This document shows positions 40,555 to 50,711 of a stretch of DNA of 64,000 nt, piece by piece. A program made the position numbers and the translations under genes. The notes under the pieces are model-generated. The model had not been told where the DNA came from and searched no databases. It saw only the letters and a list, made by a program, of their open reading frames with translations. Position 1 is the first letter of the stretch, and each line of letters starts with the position of its first letter. This DNA comes from Anderseniella sp. Alg231-50 (lineage in GTDB: Bacteria; Pseudomonadota; Alphaproteobacteria; Rhizobiales; Aestuariivirgaceae), in the NCBI RefSeq assembly GCF_900149695.1, contig NZ_LT703003.1, positions 930,001 through 994,000 on the forward strand, given 5' to 3'.

Positions 40555-41073
40555 CTAAGCTGGTTTCTCATCCACAAAAGTCCCGACCCGCATACCGGTC
40601 GTGGTGTAGATAACCTCTCCATCAGCCTTCAACACACCGTTTGCAATGGCCATGTTCAGCTTGCGCAATATGAGCCGCTGCACATCCACAACATATTCGA
40701 CCTTCTTGACTTCCGGCGTCACCATTGCGGTGAACTTGACCTCGCCGACACCCAGTGCCCGGCCACGTCCCGGCGCACCCATCCAGCCCAGGAAAAATCC
40801 AGTCAACTGCCACAAGGCATCCAGCCCCAGACATCCCGGCATCACGGGATCCCCCTGAAAATGGCACGGGAAAAACCACAGGTCCGGCCTGACATCAAGT
40901 TCAGCCACGATCTGGCCCTTGCCGGCAGACCCGCCATCCTCGGAAATGGACGTAATTCGGTCGAACATCAGCATTGGCGGCAGCGGCAATTGTGCGTTGC
41001 CAGGACCGAAAAGCTCGCCTCTGCCACAAGCCAGCAATTCCTCGTAGCCAAAATGCCCTTTACGTTCGCTCAT
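40555..41073 (-). CDS. fabA: 3-Hydroxydecanoyl-ACP dehydratase/isomerase
   Basis: A 172-residue hot-dog fold enzyme. The catalytic His is in [24 protein letters not shown] in part, with the Asp about 14 residues later. It dehydrates 3-hydroxydecanoyl-ACP and isomerises the double bond, opening the anaerobic unsaturated fatty acid route. ATG 41073 gives the family start [14 protein letters not shown] and has GAGG just upstream. It is divergent from irr; a 6-bp inverted repeat lies about 50 bases upstream and may regulate it. Confidence 0.95.
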   Translation of the reverse strand: MSERKGHFGYEELLACGRGELFGPGNAQLPLPPMLMFDRITSISEDGGSAGKGQIVAELDVRPDLWFFPCHFQGDPVMPGCLGLDALWQLTGFFLGWMGAPGRGRALGVGEVKFTAMVTPEVKKVEYVVDVQRLILRKLNMAIANGVLKADGEVIYTTTGMRVGTFVDEKPA

Positions 41074-41123
41074 CGCCCTCAAACCCTGATTTTGTCATGC
41101 AGGCAAACAAGCTGCACTGCCCC

Positions 41124-41145
41124 TGTTACTGTTGTTTTCGTAACA
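41124..41145. promoter_or_regulatory. Inverted repeat in the fabA-irr intergenic region
   Basis: TGTTAC, a 10-base spacer, GTAACA: a perfect 6-bp inverted repeat 51 bases upstream of fabA and 166 upstream of irr. Position suits a fatty-acid regulator or an Irr-related operator of fabA, but it does not match a known consensus that I can recall. Confidence 0.35.
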
Positions 41146-41310
41146 TATCGAAACATTCTGTGAAAGCACTAACCAAACATGTTGCCTGCCCAGCGACCTT
41201 GCGTCACTGCCTGCACCGGCATGATTGCAAGCAGGACTGGTTAAGGCTATATAGGGGCTTGATCCTGTTTTTTCATGGCCGGTGGCCATTTGGTTATGTG
41301 AAGTAGTGTG

Positions 41311-41724
41311 ATGATGAATTCCCAGAGCATGGAACAGAAACTGCGCGACGCCGGAATGCGGCCGACGCGCCAGCGCATGTCGCTTGGAAGTCTTCTGTTC
41401 GGCAGCGGAGACCGGCATATCACGGCTGAGCAGCTTCATGTCGAAACCGTGCAGGCCGGTATCGCGGTGTCACTCGCCACGATCTACAACACGCTCAATC
41501 AGTTCACCGAAGCCGGGTTGCTGCGTGAAGTGGCGGTTGAGGGTCACAAGTCCTATTTTGATACCAACACGTCCAACCACTGCCATTATTACCTGGAAGA
41601 CGAGGGTCGCCTGATAGACATTGACGACGACCAGCTCACAGTCGACGGACTGCCGCAGCCGCCTGAAGGCATGCGGATCGGCCGGATCGATATCATTGTG
41701 CGTCTTGAAAAGGACAAGGGCTGA
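41311..41724 (+). CDS. irr: Iron response regulator Irr (Fur family)
   Basis: A 137-residue Fur-superfamily repressor. The winged helix holds GMRPTRQRMSLGSLLFGSGDRHITAEQL, then SLATIYNTLNQFTEAGLLREV. The dimerisation domain has the His-rich SNHCHYYLEDEG, the HxH-type haem/metal site of Irr. There is no GCPWHD haem motif at the N terminus, as is usual outside Bradyrhizobium. Irr accumulates when haem is scarce and represses haem and iron-using genes. Irr next to fabA-fabB-fabI is a classic Hyphomicrobiales arrangement. Three tandem start codons exist (GTG 41308, ATG 41311 and 41314). Confidence 0.93.
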   Translation: MMNSQSMEQKLRDAGMRPTRQRMSLGSLLFGSGDRHITAEQLHVETVQAGIAVSLATIYNTLNQFTEAGLLREVAVEGHKSYFDTNTSNHCHYYLEDEGRLIDIDDDQLTVDGLPQPPEGMRIGRIDIIVRLEKDKG

Positions 41725-41751
41725 GCAACAGCTCCGCCGCCCGCTTACCGG

Positions 41752-42354
41752 TCACTTGCTGTAGACTTCACCTGGATAGACGCCGAAAAGCGTTTCCTGT
41801 GAAACGTAGCCTTCGTAACCGCCGAATGCAGTGTAGCACCACTTGCCGTCACAGGTTTTCAATTCACCCAGCGCGCCGGAACCGATCCGTGCCACCAGGT
41901 CACCGGATGCAGAAGCGCTGGCCAGAAGCCGCATGACCTTGTCCTTGGACCACGGTGCTGCAATCACGGTGCGCCTGCCGACCAGCAGGGAATGATAGAC
42001 CCAGCCTTCGGCACCTTCACTGTCGCGGATGCGGCGCCAGTGATCAAACTCGGCAATGATTTCCACCGGCAGGCTTTTTCGGGTGAATACCCAGGCTACA
42101 CCATGCTCGTTGGAAGGTCCCCGGCGCACATTCACCCGTTCCGACTTGAGGCTGACAAACCTGGGCAGCGGCAGTCCCGTCTGGGTTTTCACCAACGGTC
42201 CGGCAGCACCCTTGTTGTCCTGGGCAGCCTTGGCAGCCTTGGCGGAACTCAGTGTCGCCGGATTCTGACTTTCGGTAAATGCATAAACAATGCCGCCGGC
42301 AACGGCAAAAGCCAGTGCAGCGAACAATAGCCGTCCTATGCTCAAACGTCCCAA
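41752..42354 (-). CDS. SH3-domain protein, membrane anchored or secreted
   Basis: A 200-residue protein. Residues about 7-26 form a signal/anchor segment (LLFAALAFAVAGGIVYAF). A low-complexity Ala/Lys stretch follows. Then come two SH3-like repeats: SERVNVRRGPSNEHGVAWVF ... EGWVYHSLLVG (about 70-128) and a second, DKVMRLLASASASGDLVARI ... YEGYVSQETLFGVYPGE (about 137-197), with a Cys pair (TCDGKWC) in between. Periplasmic bacterial SH3 domains commonly bind peptidoglycan. The gene is convergent with irr, as found in relatives, and repeat copy C lies upstream. Confidence 0.87.
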   Translation of the reverse strand: MGRLSIGRLLFAALAFAVAGGIVYAFTESQNPATLSSAKAAKAAQDNKGAAGPLVKTQTGLPLPRFVSLKSERVNVRRGPSNEHGVAWVFTRKSLPVEIIAEFDHWRRIRDSEGAEGWVYHSLLVGRRTVIAAPWSKDKVMRLLASASASGDLVARIGSGALGELKTCDGKWCYTAFGGYEGYVSQETLFGVYPGEVYSK

Positions 42355-42397
42355 AGTCTTTACCCAACCCTGGCAGAAAGCCTGCTCAAAACCACAG

Positions 42398-42497
42398 GAT
42401 CAGGATGATTTCCGGCTGTCATAACCAAAAAGCAAAAACCTGATCGCATCTAACCCGTCAGAGCAACTTTACAGATTCTCGTGAACCCATGGTGCCC
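42398..42497 (+). repeat. Dispersed two-hairpin element, copy C (decayed)
   Basis: GATCAGG and CCTGATC are intact at the ends of hairpin 1 and the linker and AGAGCAACTTTAC block are conserved, but the inner arms of both hairpins have mismatches. It lies between the divergent SH3-protein and hydroxyacid dehydrogenase genes. Confidence 0.75.
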
Positions 42498-42644
42498 TAA
42501 TATGCGCCGAAACGCCGATTGCATCAACCAGCACAGTTTACATGGGGGCTCACGCACCATAAACAAGAATGGATTAATGATTTGCAAGGGCCGGCAAACC
42601 GACCGTTAAAGCCCAGCATTACGATTTCGCCAGGAGTTGCCCCC

Positions 42645-43634
42645 ATGCCAACGCGCAAACCAACCGTAATTGTCACCCGCAGACTGCCGGATGTCGTTGA
42701 AACACGCATGCGCGAACTGTTCGCAACGACACTGAATGAAACCGATGCGCCGATGAGCCAGAGCGATTTGGTGGAAGCAGTGAAGACTGCTGAAGTGCTG
42801 GTGCCCACGGTAACCGACAGGATAGACAAGTCGGTCATCATGCAGGCCGGAGACCAGTTGAAGCTGATCGCAAACTTCGGCACCGGCGTTGACAATATCG
42901 ACGTGGAGACGGCAACCAATCGCGGTATCACCGTCACCAACACACCGGGTGTCCTGACCGAGGATACCGCAGACATGACACTTGCATTGATTCTGGCGGT
43001 TTCCCGGCGGGTCATCGAGGGTGCCGATGCAATCGGCAATGAAGAGGTTTGGCAGGGCTGGTCACCGACCTGGATGCTGGGTCGGCGGATTTACGGAAAA
43101 CGTCTTGGCATCATCGGCATGGGCCGCATCGGACAGGCCGTAGCACGGCGCGCCAAGGCATTCGGGCTACAGATACATTACCATAACCGCAAACCGGTTC
43201 ACGCTTCCATTGAAGAGGAACTGGAAGCTACCTACTGGGAAAGCCTCGACCAGATGCTGGCCCGCATGGATATCATTTCGGTGAACTGCCCGCACACGCC
43301 GGGCACCTATCACCTGCTGTCGGCACGGCGCATGCAGCTGCTCAAGCCGACGGCCATCATCGTCAATACCGCACGCGGTGAAGTGATTGACGAAAACGCC
43401 ATGGCCCGGATGCTGGAAAAGGATGAACTCGCCGGCGTCGGCCTTGATGTGTTTGAGCACGAACCGGCTGTAAATCCGCGCCTGCTGAAGAACCCGAAGG
43501 CGGTTTTGATGCCTCACATGGGGTCTGCGACCATAGAAGGCCGTGTTGACATGGGCGAAAAGGTCATCATCAACATCAAGACATTTGTTGACGGTCACAA
43601 ACCGCCGGACCGGGTCGTGCCGGCCATGCTCTGA
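42645..43634 (+). CDS. D-2-hydroxyacid dehydrogenase (glyoxylate/hydroxypyruvate reductase type)
   Basis: A 329-residue NAD(P)-dependent reductase. The N-terminal catalytic half includes LKLIANFGTGVDNIDV, TPGVLTEDTADMTLALILA; the NAD fold has GIIGMGRIGQAVARRA near 157. The catalytic set is Arg in NTARGEVID, Glu in LDVFEHEP and His in LMPHMGSAT. It probably reduces glyoxylate or hydroxypyruvate. The ATG at 42645 has AGGAG upstream and gives the family N terminus; the open frame to 42519 is rejected. Odd: the stop codon falls within the first unit of a 56-bp tandem repeat. Confidence 0.9.
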   Translation: MPTRKPTVIVTRRLPDVVETRMRELFATTLNETDAPMSQSDLVEAVKTAEVLVPTVTDRIDKSVIMQAGDQLKLIANFGTGVDNIDVETATNRGITVTNTPGVLTEDTADMTLALILAVSRRVIEGADAIGNEEVWQGWSPTWMLGRRIYGKRLGIIGMGRIGQAVARRAKAFGLQIHYHNRKPVHASIEEELEATYWESLDQMLARMDIISVNCPHTPGTYHLLSARRMQLLKPTAIIVNTARGEVIDENAMARMLEKDELAGVGLDVFEHEPAVNPRLLKNPKAVLMPHMGSATIEGRVDMGEKVIINIKTFVDGHKPPDRVVPAML

Positions 43635-43797
43635 CCTGCGCATGCCCGTATCGCGCGAAACCGCACACGCGTTTGCGCGACATGCTCTGACCTGCGCATG
43701 CCCGTATCGCGCGAAACCGCACACGCGTTTGCGCGACATGCTCTAATCTGCGCATGCCCTTGCTCGCAAAACCGCACACACTTTTGCGGGGCATGCT
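43625..43797 (+). repeat. Three tandem copies of a 56-bp hairpin unit
   Basis: Two units are identical (43625-43680, 43681-43736, starting CATGCTCTGACCTGCGCATG); the third (from 43737) diverges and ends with an extra GCATGCT. Each unit contains nested inverted repeats: GCATG near the start against CATGC at the end, and a GCGAAAC/GTTTGCGC core that in unit 3 becomes GCAAAA/TTTTGC, so pairing is preserved. The array lies between the hydroxyacid dehydrogenase and pnp 3' ends. Confidence 0.85.
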
Positions 43798-43801
43798 GAA
43801 A

Positions 43802-43831
43802 CAAAAAAGAGCGCCGTTTAACCGGCGCTCT
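43802..43831 (-). terminator. Rho-independent terminator of pnp
   Basis: On the minus strand GAGCGCCG, a 6-base loop, CGGCGCTC, then TTTTTTG. It begins 30 bases after the pnp stop. Confidence 0.9.
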
Positions 43832-43860
43832 TTCAGTTTCTGCAATCAGCTTGCGTGGTT

Positions 43861-45984
43861 TCAGTCGTCCTTGGCCTGCGAGATGTCTTCGCCGGTTTCC
43901 TGGTCGACCTGCTTCATCGACAGGCGGACCTTGCCGCGCTGGTCGAAGCCAAGCAGCTTGACCTTCACATCCTGGCCTTCGGAGACAATGTCGGAGACTT
44001 TCTCGACACGCTTGGGTGCCAGTTCGGAGATATGAACCAGGCCGTCCTTGGCACCGAAGAAGTTCACGAAAGCACCGAAGTCGACAACCTTGACGACCTT
44101 GCCGTCATAAATCACACCTTCTTCAGGCTCAGCGACAATGGAGTGAATCCAGTCTTTCGCCGCCTTGATCGATGCACCGTCGGCAGACGCGATGTTGATC
44201 ACGCCGTCATCGTTGATGTTTACCTTGGCGCCGGTCTTTTCGACGATTTCGCGGATCACCTTGCCACCGGTGCCGATAACTTCACGGATCTTGTCAGCCG
44301 GAATGGTCATGACCTCGATGCGCGGCGCATGTTCGCCGAGTTCTTCACGACCCTGGGTGATGGCCTCAGACATCTTGCCCAGAATGTGCATGCGGCCGTC
44401 CTTGGCCTGGTACAGGGCCGTTGACATGATCTCCTGGGTAATGCCGGTGATCTTGATGTCCATCTGAAGCGATGTAACGCCTTCTTCGGTACCGGCTACC
44501 TTGAAGTCCATATCGCCGAGATGATCTTCGTCACCGAGGATATCTGACAACACGGCAAACTTTTCGCCTTCAAGGATGAGGCCCATGGCAATGCCTGCGA
44601 TCGGGCGGGTGAGCGGAACGCCTGCATCCATCATGGCAAGCGATGCACCGCACACACTGGCCATCGAAGATGAACCGTTGGACTCGGTGATTTCCGACAC
44701 GACGCGAATTGTGTACGGGAACTCTTCCTTCTTCGGCAGCATCGGGTGCACGGCGCGCCAGGCCAGCTTGCCGTGTCCGATTTCGCGGCGGCTGGTGAAA
44801 CCAGAGCGGCCGGTTTCGCCAACCGAGTATGGCGGGAAGTTGTAATGCAGCAGGAAGTTTTCCTTGTAGGTGCCTTCCAGTGCATCGATGAACTGCTCGT
44901 CGTCACCGGTGCCGAGCGTGGTTACAACCAGCGCCTGGGTTTCGCCGCGGGTGAACAGGGCGGAACCATGGGTGCGCGGCAGAACGCCGACTTCACACTT
45001 GATCTGGCGGACATCTGACAGTCCCCGGCCATCAATACGTGAACCGGTATCAATGATCTGGCCGCGAACAATGCCTGCTTCCAGTGACTTGAATACTTCG
45101 CCAACCTTGTTGGGTGCCGGTGCGTCGTCATCTTCGGGATCGCAGAGTTCTTCAACGACCTTCGCCTTGGCGGCAGAAATGGCGTCGCGACGCTCTTCCT
45201 TGCCGGCAATTGAATAGGCCGACTGCAGATCTTTTTCAGCCAGCTTCTTCGCGGCAGCAAGCAGGTCTGACGTGTCTTCCGGATTGTGGTCGCGAGGCTC
45301 GCGCGCGCCACGTTCGGCCAGGCGGATAATCGCCTCGATAACCGGCTGGAAGTCTTCATGGCCCTTCATCACCGCACCGAGCATGATTTCCTCGGACAGT
45401 TCCTGGGCTTCAGATTCAACCATCAGCACTGCGTCCGTGGTACCTGCAACAACCAGGTCAAGAACTGAATCCGGCATCTGGTCGAGGGTCGGGTTCACCA
45501 CATACTCGCCGTCGATGTAACCGACACGTGCTGCACCGATCGGTCCGAGGAACGGGGCGCCGGACAGGCACAGGGCTGCAGATGCACCGACCATGGCAAC
45601 GATATCGGGATCGTTCTCAAGATCGTGGCTGAGCACGGTGAGGATAACCTGCGTTTCGCACTTGAAGCCTTTGGCAAACAGTGGGCGGATAGGACGGTCA
45701 ATCAGCCGGGAAACCAGGGTTTCCTTTTCTGACGGTCTTGCTTCGCGCTTGAAAAACCCGCCGGGGATCTTGCCCGCGGCATAGGTTTTTTCCTGGTAGT
45801 TCACGGTCAGCGGAAAGAAGTCCAGGCCGGGCTTGGGTTGACGGTCGGCAACCACGGTTGCCAGCACTGTTGTCTCGCCATAGGTCGCCAGAACGGCGCC
45901 ATCAGCCTGGCGGGCAACGCGGCCGGTTTCCAGCCGCAGCGTGCGTCCGGCCCATTCAATTTCTTCGACATGAATGTCAAACAT
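43861..45984 (-). CDS. pnp: Polyribonucleotide nucleotidyltransferase
   Basis: A 707-residue exoribonuclease. Two RNase PH domains are present ([10 protein letters not shown] and [13 protein letters not shown] mark them; the active Asp lies in DIKITGIT of the second). A KH domain follows ([25 protein letters not shown] in part, near 560) and an S1 domain near 620-690 ([20 protein letters not shown]). It degrades mRNA 3' to 5' and takes part in sRNA regulation. It is downstream of rpsO with a 219-base gap holding a long hairpin (leader) and is closed by a strong terminator. Confidence 0.96.
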   Translation of the reverse strand: MFDIHVEEIEWAGRTLRLETGRVARQADGAVLATYGETTVLATVVADRQPKPGLDFFPLTVNYQEKTYAAGKIPGGFFKREARPSEKETLVSRLIDRPIRPLFAKGFKCETQVILTVLSHDLENDPDIVAMVGASAALCLSGAPFLGPIGAARVGYIDGEYVVNPTLDQMPDSVLDLVVAGTTDAVLMVESEAQELSEEIMLGAVMKGHEDFQPVIEAIIRLAERGAREPRDHNPEDTSDLLAAAKKLAEKDLQSAYSIAGKEERRDAISAAKAKVVEELCDPEDDDAPAPNKVGEVFKSLEAGIVRGQIIDTGSRIDGRGLSDVRQIKCEVGVLPRTHGSALFTRGETQALVVTTLGTGDDEQFIDALEGTYKENFLLHYNFPPYSVGETGRSGFTSRREIGHGKLAWRAVHPMLPKKEEFPYTIRVVSEITESNGSSSMASVCGASLAMMDAGVPLTRPIAGIAMGLILEGEKFAVLSDILGDEDHLGDMDFKVAGTEEGVTSLQMDIKITGITQEIMSTALYQAKDGRMHILGKMSEAITQGREELGEHAPRIEVMTIPADKIREVIGTGGKVIREIVEKTGAKVNINDDGVINIASADGASIKAAKDWIHSIVAEPEEGVIYDGKVVKVVDFGAFVNFFGAKDGLVHISELAPKRVEKVSDIVSEGQDVKVKLLGFDQRGKVRLSMKQVDQETGEDISQAKDD

Positions 45985-46010
45985 AAAATTATTTCCTTAC
46001 ATGTATGGTA

Positions 46011-46060
46011 GAGCTGAATTTGGACGGGAAACCCTGTTTCCGCATCTCCTGGCTCAGCTC
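46011..46060 (-). promoter_or_regulatory. Nested hairpin in the pnp leader
   Basis: Outer arms GAGCTGA and TCAGCTC enclose an inner perfect hairpin GGAAAC-AGG-GTTTCC. It ends 27 bases before the pnp start. In enterobacteria the pnp leader forms an RNase III-cut stem through which PNPase represses itself; this structure is in the right place for the same role. Confidence 0.5.
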
Positions 46061-46145
46061 CGGCCCTTGCCGCCATCTATTTTCTACTTTTGCGGCTTTC
46101 CCCGATCGGGCCATCAGCACCCGGCCCCATTGCCGTACGTGCCAT

Positions 46146-46190
46146 AAAAGGGGAAACGAGCGGCTTTCCGGTCCAGAAAACCACCCGCTC
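46146..46190 (-). terminator. Probable terminator or attenuator after rpsO
   Basis: On the minus strand GAGCGG and CCGCTC pair around an inner TTTTC/GGAAA stem, then GTTTCCCCTTTT. Starts 14 bases after the rpsO stop. The stem is interrupted, so read-through to pnp is likely. Confidence 0.45.
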
Positions 46191-46203
46191 ATTGTTATCG
46201 AAA

Positions 46204-46473
46204 TTACCGCCGGATACCGAGGCGTTGAATAATGCTCTTGTAGCGGGGCTCATCACGTACCTTGACATAGTCAAGCAGTTTGCGGCGCTGGCTAACCAGC
46301 TTGAGCAGACCACGGCGTGAATGGTTGTCTTTCTTGTGGGTCTGGAAGTGACCCGTCAGGTTCTTGATCCGCTCGGTCAGGATTGCGACCTGCACTTCGG
46401 GAGAACCGGTATCGCCTTCAACAGTGGCGTATTCCTTCACAAGCTCCAGCTTGCGCTCAGGCGTAATCGACAT
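46204..46473 (-). CDS. rpsO: Small ribosomal subunit protein uS15
   Basis: An 89-residue protein, exactly the family length. It begins [23 protein letters not shown] and contains [26 protein letters not shown], which binds 16S rRNA helices in the central domain. It is located between truB and pnp, the almost universal arrangement in proteobacteria. Confidence 0.97.
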   Translation of the reverse strand: MSITPERKLELVKEYATVEGDTGSPEVQVAILTERIKNLTGHFQTHKKDNHSRRGLLKLVSQRRKLLDYVKVRDEPRYKSIIQRLGIRR

Positions 46474-46538
46474 CGGGAAATCCTTTCAAAATGAGGAACA
46501 GGACGCCTAAAGCCGGGATGTCGTCCAGCGAAGGCCAT

Positions 46539-46566
46539 GAAAAAACACCGGGTCAACCCGGTGTTG
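46539..46566 (-). terminator. Rho-independent terminator after truB
   Basis: On the minus strand ACACCGGGT, a 2-base loop, ACCCGGTGT, then a T-run. It lies 60 bases after the truB stop and before rpsO, so rpsO has its own promoter or relies on read-through. Confidence 0.85.
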
Positions 46567-46625
46567 GGGCAGCGTATAGCGGAAACAGAGCCTGAATACC
46601 AGACCAAAAGGCAACGACACCAATG

Positions 46626-47549
46626 TCAGTCATCGAGCTGAAAAACCCGCACCGGTTGCAGCGCGCCATCCATATACCTGGCAATGGCCATTGGCGTACC
46701 GGACCGGGTCAGCAGCAATTCGGCCCCATTGCAAAACTGATCTCCGGCAATGGTGTGCTTCGCCACTTGCACCGGGTTGCCATGAGCCACCTTGCTGGCC
46801 GCTACTTCCTCCAGCTCGATCACCGGCAAATGACCCAGCACCGCCTCCAGAGGATGTAACAGACCGGAAAGATCGTCCGCATCGGCATCGTCAAAGGCGC
46901 CGGCGGCAACGCACTGGTCAATCGACACACCGCCGGTGGCGATGCGGCGAAGAGCGGTGACATGGCCTTGGGTGCCAAGTGCAACAGCCATGTCGCGGGC
47001 CAGCGAGCGGACATAGGTGCCCTTGCCACAGCACACTTCAAAGCCGGCATGATCTTCGTCCGGGCAACCGGTCAGTTTCAGGCTTTCCACCTGCACCGGC
47101 CGTTTTGCCATCTCGACCTGTTCACCGGCCCGGGCCAGGTCGTAGGCGCGCTGACCGTCAATCTTTATGGCAGAGTAGGCAGGCGGGGCCTGCTCGATCT
47201 GTCCGGTAAGATCCGGCAATACATCGGTAATTTCGCGGCGTATCGGCCGCCTCGGACTGGTGGCGCAGACCTCGCCTTCCGCATCACAGGTCTCGGTCGC
47301 CTCGCCCCAGCGAACGGTGAAGGTGTAAGTCTTCTGTGCATCGGTCATATAGGGGACCGTCTTGGTGGCTTCTCCCAGCGCGATGGCCAGCAGGCCGGTT
47401 GCAAGGGGATCGAGGGTTCCGGCGTGGCCGGCCTTTTGCGCATTGAATGCGCGCCGCACCATGGACACGGCCTGTGTGGATCCCATGCCTAAGGGCTTGT
47501 CGAGAAACACCCAACCGTGAACACGGTTTCCCTTTTTACGACGAGCCAA
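46626..47549 (-). CDS. truB: tRNA pseudouridine(55) synthase
   Basis: A 307-residue pseudouridine synthase acting on the T-loop of tRNAs. Motifs: GWVFLDKPLGMGSTQAV at the N terminus, the catalytic Asp in HAGTLDPLATGLL near residues 38-50, and PPAYSAIKIDGQRAYDLARAG. The C-terminal part contains a PUA-like segment. Lies 15 bases downstream of rbfA in the nusA-infB operon. Confidence 0.95.
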   Translation of the reverse strand: MARRKKGNRVHGWVFLDKPLGMGSTQAVSMVRRAFNAQKAGHAGTLDPLATGLLAIALGEATKTVPYMTDAQKTYTFTVRWGEATETCDAEGEVCATSPRRPIRREITDVLPDLTGQIEQAPPAYSAIKIDGQRAYDLARAGEQVEMAKRPVQVESLKLTGCPDEDHAGFEVCCGKGTYVRSLARDMAVALGTQGHVTALRRIATGGVSIDQCVAAGAFDDADADDLSGLLHPLEAVLGHLPVIELEEVAASKVAHGNPVQVAKHTIAGDQFCNGAELLLTRSGTPMAIARYMDGALQPVRVFQLDD

Positions 47550-47564
47550 TCAGGACCTGCGCTT

Positions 47565-47978
47565 TCAGTCTTCGCGGTCCGGCCCGAGATCGCCCCTGAC
47601 CTTCGGGTCGGCAAGCAGGGCATCAATACTGGAGGCGTAGTCGATCGAGTTATCGATGCGGAACTTGATCTCCGGCATGAATTTCAACTGCAGCTTCGGC
47701 GCCAGTTCGCCCTTGATGAACCTGCGGTGGCGCATCAGGGCTTCGACCAGCACTTCGCCGTCGCCTGACGGCTGGAACGGACGGACATAAGCAGTGGCCG
47801 TCCTGAGGTCGGGTGTGGCTGCCACTTCCAGTACCGTAACCCCGGTCTTTTCGACAATCGGATCCATCACGTCGCCGCGCATGAACAGCGCCGACAGTTC
47901 GTGCCGGATCAGCTCGCCCACGCGCAACTGGCGCTGCGACGGGCCCTTGGCAGCTTTTGTTCTTGGTTTCATCGTCAA
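47565..47978 (-). CDS. rbfA: Ribosome-binding factor A
   Basis: A 137-residue KH-like protein for late 30S maturation. It starts with a basic tail, then SQRQLRVGELIRHELSALF, the central DLRTATAYVRPF and MPEIKFRIDNSIDYASSIDALL, the family C-terminal motif. It lies between infB and truB as expected. Confidence 0.95.
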   Translation of the reverse strand: MTMKPRTKAAKGPSQRQLRVGELIRHELSALFMRGDVMDPIVEKTGVTVLEVAATPDLRTATAYVRPFQPSGDGEVLVEALMRHRRFIKGELAPKLQLKFMPEIKFRIDNSIDYASSIDALLADPKVRGDLGPDRED

Positions 47979-48050
47979 GTCACTCCATCGGGCGGACGCG
48001 ACGGGCGAGCCGTTGCCGGCCCGCTCCTCATTCCTTATCGGGCCCGCGCC

Positions 48051-50705
48051 TTAAAGCGAGCGCTGAATGCTCTCCACGGTAAAGCACTCGATCACATCAC
48101 CTGCACGCATGTCCTGGTAGTTCTCAAAGGCCATGCCGCATTCCTGGCCGACCTGAACTTCCTTGACCTCGTCCTTGAAGCGCTTGAGCGTCGACAGAGT
48201 GCCTTCATGGACCACAACACTGTCGCGCACCAGGCGCACCTTGGCACCACGCTGGACATTGCCTTCCACGACACGGCAACCGGCAACCTTGCCGACCTTG
48301 GTGATGTTGAAGACTTCCAGGATTTCGGCATTGCCGAGGAAAGTCTCGCGCAGATCCGGCGACAACAGGCCGGACATGGCCGCCTTCACGTCGTCGACCA
48401 AGTCATAGATGATGTTGTAGTAGCGGATTTCAATGCCGCTGGCCTCGGCTGCATCGCGTGCCTGCTTGTTGGCGCGGACATTGAAGCCGATGACAATGGC
48501 ATTGGAGGCTTGCGCCAACTGCACGTCGGATTCCGAAATACCACCGACCGCGTAATGCACGACACGGGCCGCAACTTCATCGGTGCCGAGCTTGTCGAGC
48601 GCCTGCACGATGGCTTCCGCCGAGCCCTGCACATCAGCCTTGATGAGGATCGGGAACTCCTGCATGCCGCTTTCCTTGAGCTGGCTCATCATCTGTTCCA
48701 GAGATGACCTGGCACTCGGGGCTCCGCGCGTATCGCGCAATTTACGTTCACGATACTCGGTGACTTCGCGGGCACGGCCTTCGTTCTCGACCACCACGAT
48801 CTGGTCTCCGGCATCCGGCGCCGAACTCATGCCCAGAACCTCGACGGGAACCGAAGGGCCCGCTTCGGAGATGTTGGCGCCCTTGTCATTGATCAGCGCG
48901 CGTACCTTGCCCCAGGCAACGCCGGCCACGACAATATCGCCGACCCGCAAAGTGCCGCGGCGCACCAGGACTGTGGCCACGGGACCACGACCCTTGTCGA
49001 GCTGTGCCTCGACCACGATACCGTCAGCGGCACGATCCGGGTTGGCCTGAAGGTTGAGCAGTTCAGCCTGCAGCAGGATTGCCTCGAGCAGTTTGTCGAG
49101 ATTGGTGCCCTTGAGCGCGGATATCTCCACTTCGAGCACGTCACCGCTCATGCTTTCGACAATCACTTCATGGTTCAGAAGGTCCGTCCGGACACGGCTT
49201 GGATCTGCGTCCGGCTTGTCCATCTTGTTGATGGCGACAATCAGCGGAACACCTGCTTCGCGGGCGTGGCTGATGGCCTCGATCGTTTGCGGCATGACGC
49301 CATCGTCCGCCGCCACGACCAGCACCACGATATCCGTCGCCTTGGCGCCGCGTGCCCGCATGGCGGTAAAGGCAGCATGGCCCGGTGTATCGATGAAGGT
49401 TGCCAGGCCATTGTCCGTTTCAACCTGGTAGGCGCCGATGTGCTGGGTGATACCGCCGGCCTCGCCGGACACCACAGATGCGTTGCGAAGCGCGTCCAGC
49501 AGTGATGTCTTGCCGTGATCGACATGGCCCATGACGGTGACAATCGGCGCACGTGGCTTCATTTTATCCGCCGGGTCGTCATCACCTGCCAGGCCTTCTT
49601 CAACATCAGATTCAGATACCCGCTTGACGGTATGGCCGAAGTCTTCCGCGATCAGCTGGGCGGTATCGGTATCGACGATATCGTTGATGGTGTGCATCTC
49701 GCCCTGCTTCATCAGGAACTTGATGACGTCGACGGCGCGTTCACTCATGCGGTTGGCCAGTTCCTGAATGGTGATCACTTCAGGAATGGTCACTTCACGG
49801 GCAACCTTCTCCTTGGTCACCGAACCGCCCATGGCCTGCTTCTTCTGGCGTTCCTGGCGGCGCCGGAATGCAGCCAGTGAACGAGCCCGCCCACCATCGT
49901 CATTAAGCGCGTTGGAAATGGTCAGCTTGCCACGGCGCCGGTCAGCATCATTGCGCGGCTTGGGCGGCGTCGCAGGCTTGTCCGCACCACCGGCAGGACG
50001 GCGGGATTTCGAGCGCCCGGCATCGGTTTCGGTTTCGGCTGCAGCTGCTGCCTTGCTGGCCTTGGCTTCTGCTGCGGCCTGCTTGGCTTCCGCGTCCGCA
50101 GCGCGCTTTGCGGCGCGGCGGGCTTCTTCGGCTTCCTTCTCGACCCGCTCGGCGGCTTCACGCGCTTCACGTTCAACACGCTCAACCGCTTCAATTTCGG
50201 CGCGCTTCTTGTCCTCGATGTCACGCTGGCGTGCTTCAACCAGCGCACGCTCACGTGCTTCGGCTTCCTCGGCTGTCAGGGTGCGCAATACCTTGGGCGC
50301 TCCAACCGTCTTGATCGGTGGCCGCTTTGGAGCGGCGGGCGCTGCAGGTGCCGGTGCCGCCGCGGCGGCAGGTGCAGCCGCAGCCGGCGCAGGCGCGGCA
50401 GGCTTGGGCGCGGCAGGAGCAGCCGGTGCCGGAGCCGAAGCTTCCGGTGTCGCGACTGCCGGCTTGGGATCCGGTGCCGCAGCAGGCGCCGGCGCGGGCG
50501 CCTCTGCAGAGGCGGGGGCCGCGGGAGCGGCAGGTTTGGCACCCGGTGCTCCAATAATGCGTTTGCGCTTGGTTTCCACCACAACGGTTTTTGACCGCCC
50601 GTGTGAAAAATTCTGGCGCACCCTGCTCTGGCCACCACCGCGCAAGCCGAGTGTGCGTCCGCCAGGACGTTCGTTACCATTATCGTTGTCGTTCGTATCA
50701 CTCAT
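48051..50705 (-). CDS. infB: Translation initiation factor IF-2
   Basis: An 884-residue GTPase. A long disordered Ala/Pro-rich N-terminal region (roughly 50-130) is followed by a charged helical stretch of Ala, Glu, Arg and Lys (about 140-250). The G domain has [12 protein letters not shown] (G1), DTPGHAAF (G3) and NKMDKP (G4) near 390-500. C-terminal domains follow, ending [16 protein letters not shown]. It places fMet-tRNA on the 30S subunit. It is six bases downstream of ylxR in the nusA operon. Confidence 0.96.
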   Translation of the reverse strand: MSDTNDNDNGNERPGGRTLGLRGGGQSRVRQNFSHGRSKTVVVETKRKRIIGAPGAKPAAPAAPASAEAPAPAPAAAPDPKPAVATPEASAPAPAAPAAPKPAAPAPAAAAPAAAAAPAPAAPAAPKRPPIKTVGAPKVLRTLTAEEAEARERALVEARQRDIEDKKRAEIEAVERVEREAREAAERVEKEAEEARRAAKRAADAEAKQAAAEAKASKAAAAAETETDAGRSKSRRPAGGADKPATPPKPRNDADRRRGKLTISNALNDDGGRARSLAAFRRRQERQKKQAMGGSVTKEKVAREVTIPEVITIQELANRMSERAVDVIKFLMKQGEMHTINDIVDTDTAQLIAEDFGHTVKRVSESDVEEGLAGDDDPADKMKPRAPIVTVMGHVDHGKTSLLDALRNASVVSGEAGGITQHIGAYQVETDNGLATFIDTPGHAAFTAMRARGAKATDIVVLVVAADDGVMPQTIEAISHAREAGVPLIVAINKMDKPDADPSRVRTDLLNHEVIVESMSGDVLEVEISALKGTNLDKLLEAILLQAELLNLQANPDRAADGIVVEAQLDKGRGPVATVLVRRGTLRVGDIVVAGVAWGKVRALINDKGANISEAGPSVPVEVLGMSSAPDAGDQIVVVENEGRAREVTEYRERKLRDTRGAPSARSSLEQMMSQLKESGMQEFPILIKADVQGSAEAIVQALDKLGTDEVAARVVHYAVGGISESDVQLAQASNAIVIGFNVRANKQARDAAEASGIEIRYYNIIYDLVDDVKAAMSGLLSPDLRETFLGNAEILEVFNITKVGKVAGCRVVEGNVQRGAKVRLVRDSVVVHEGTLSTLKRFKDEVKEVQVGQECGMAFENYQDMRAGDVIECFTVESIQRSL

Positions 50706-50711
50706 TGCGTA

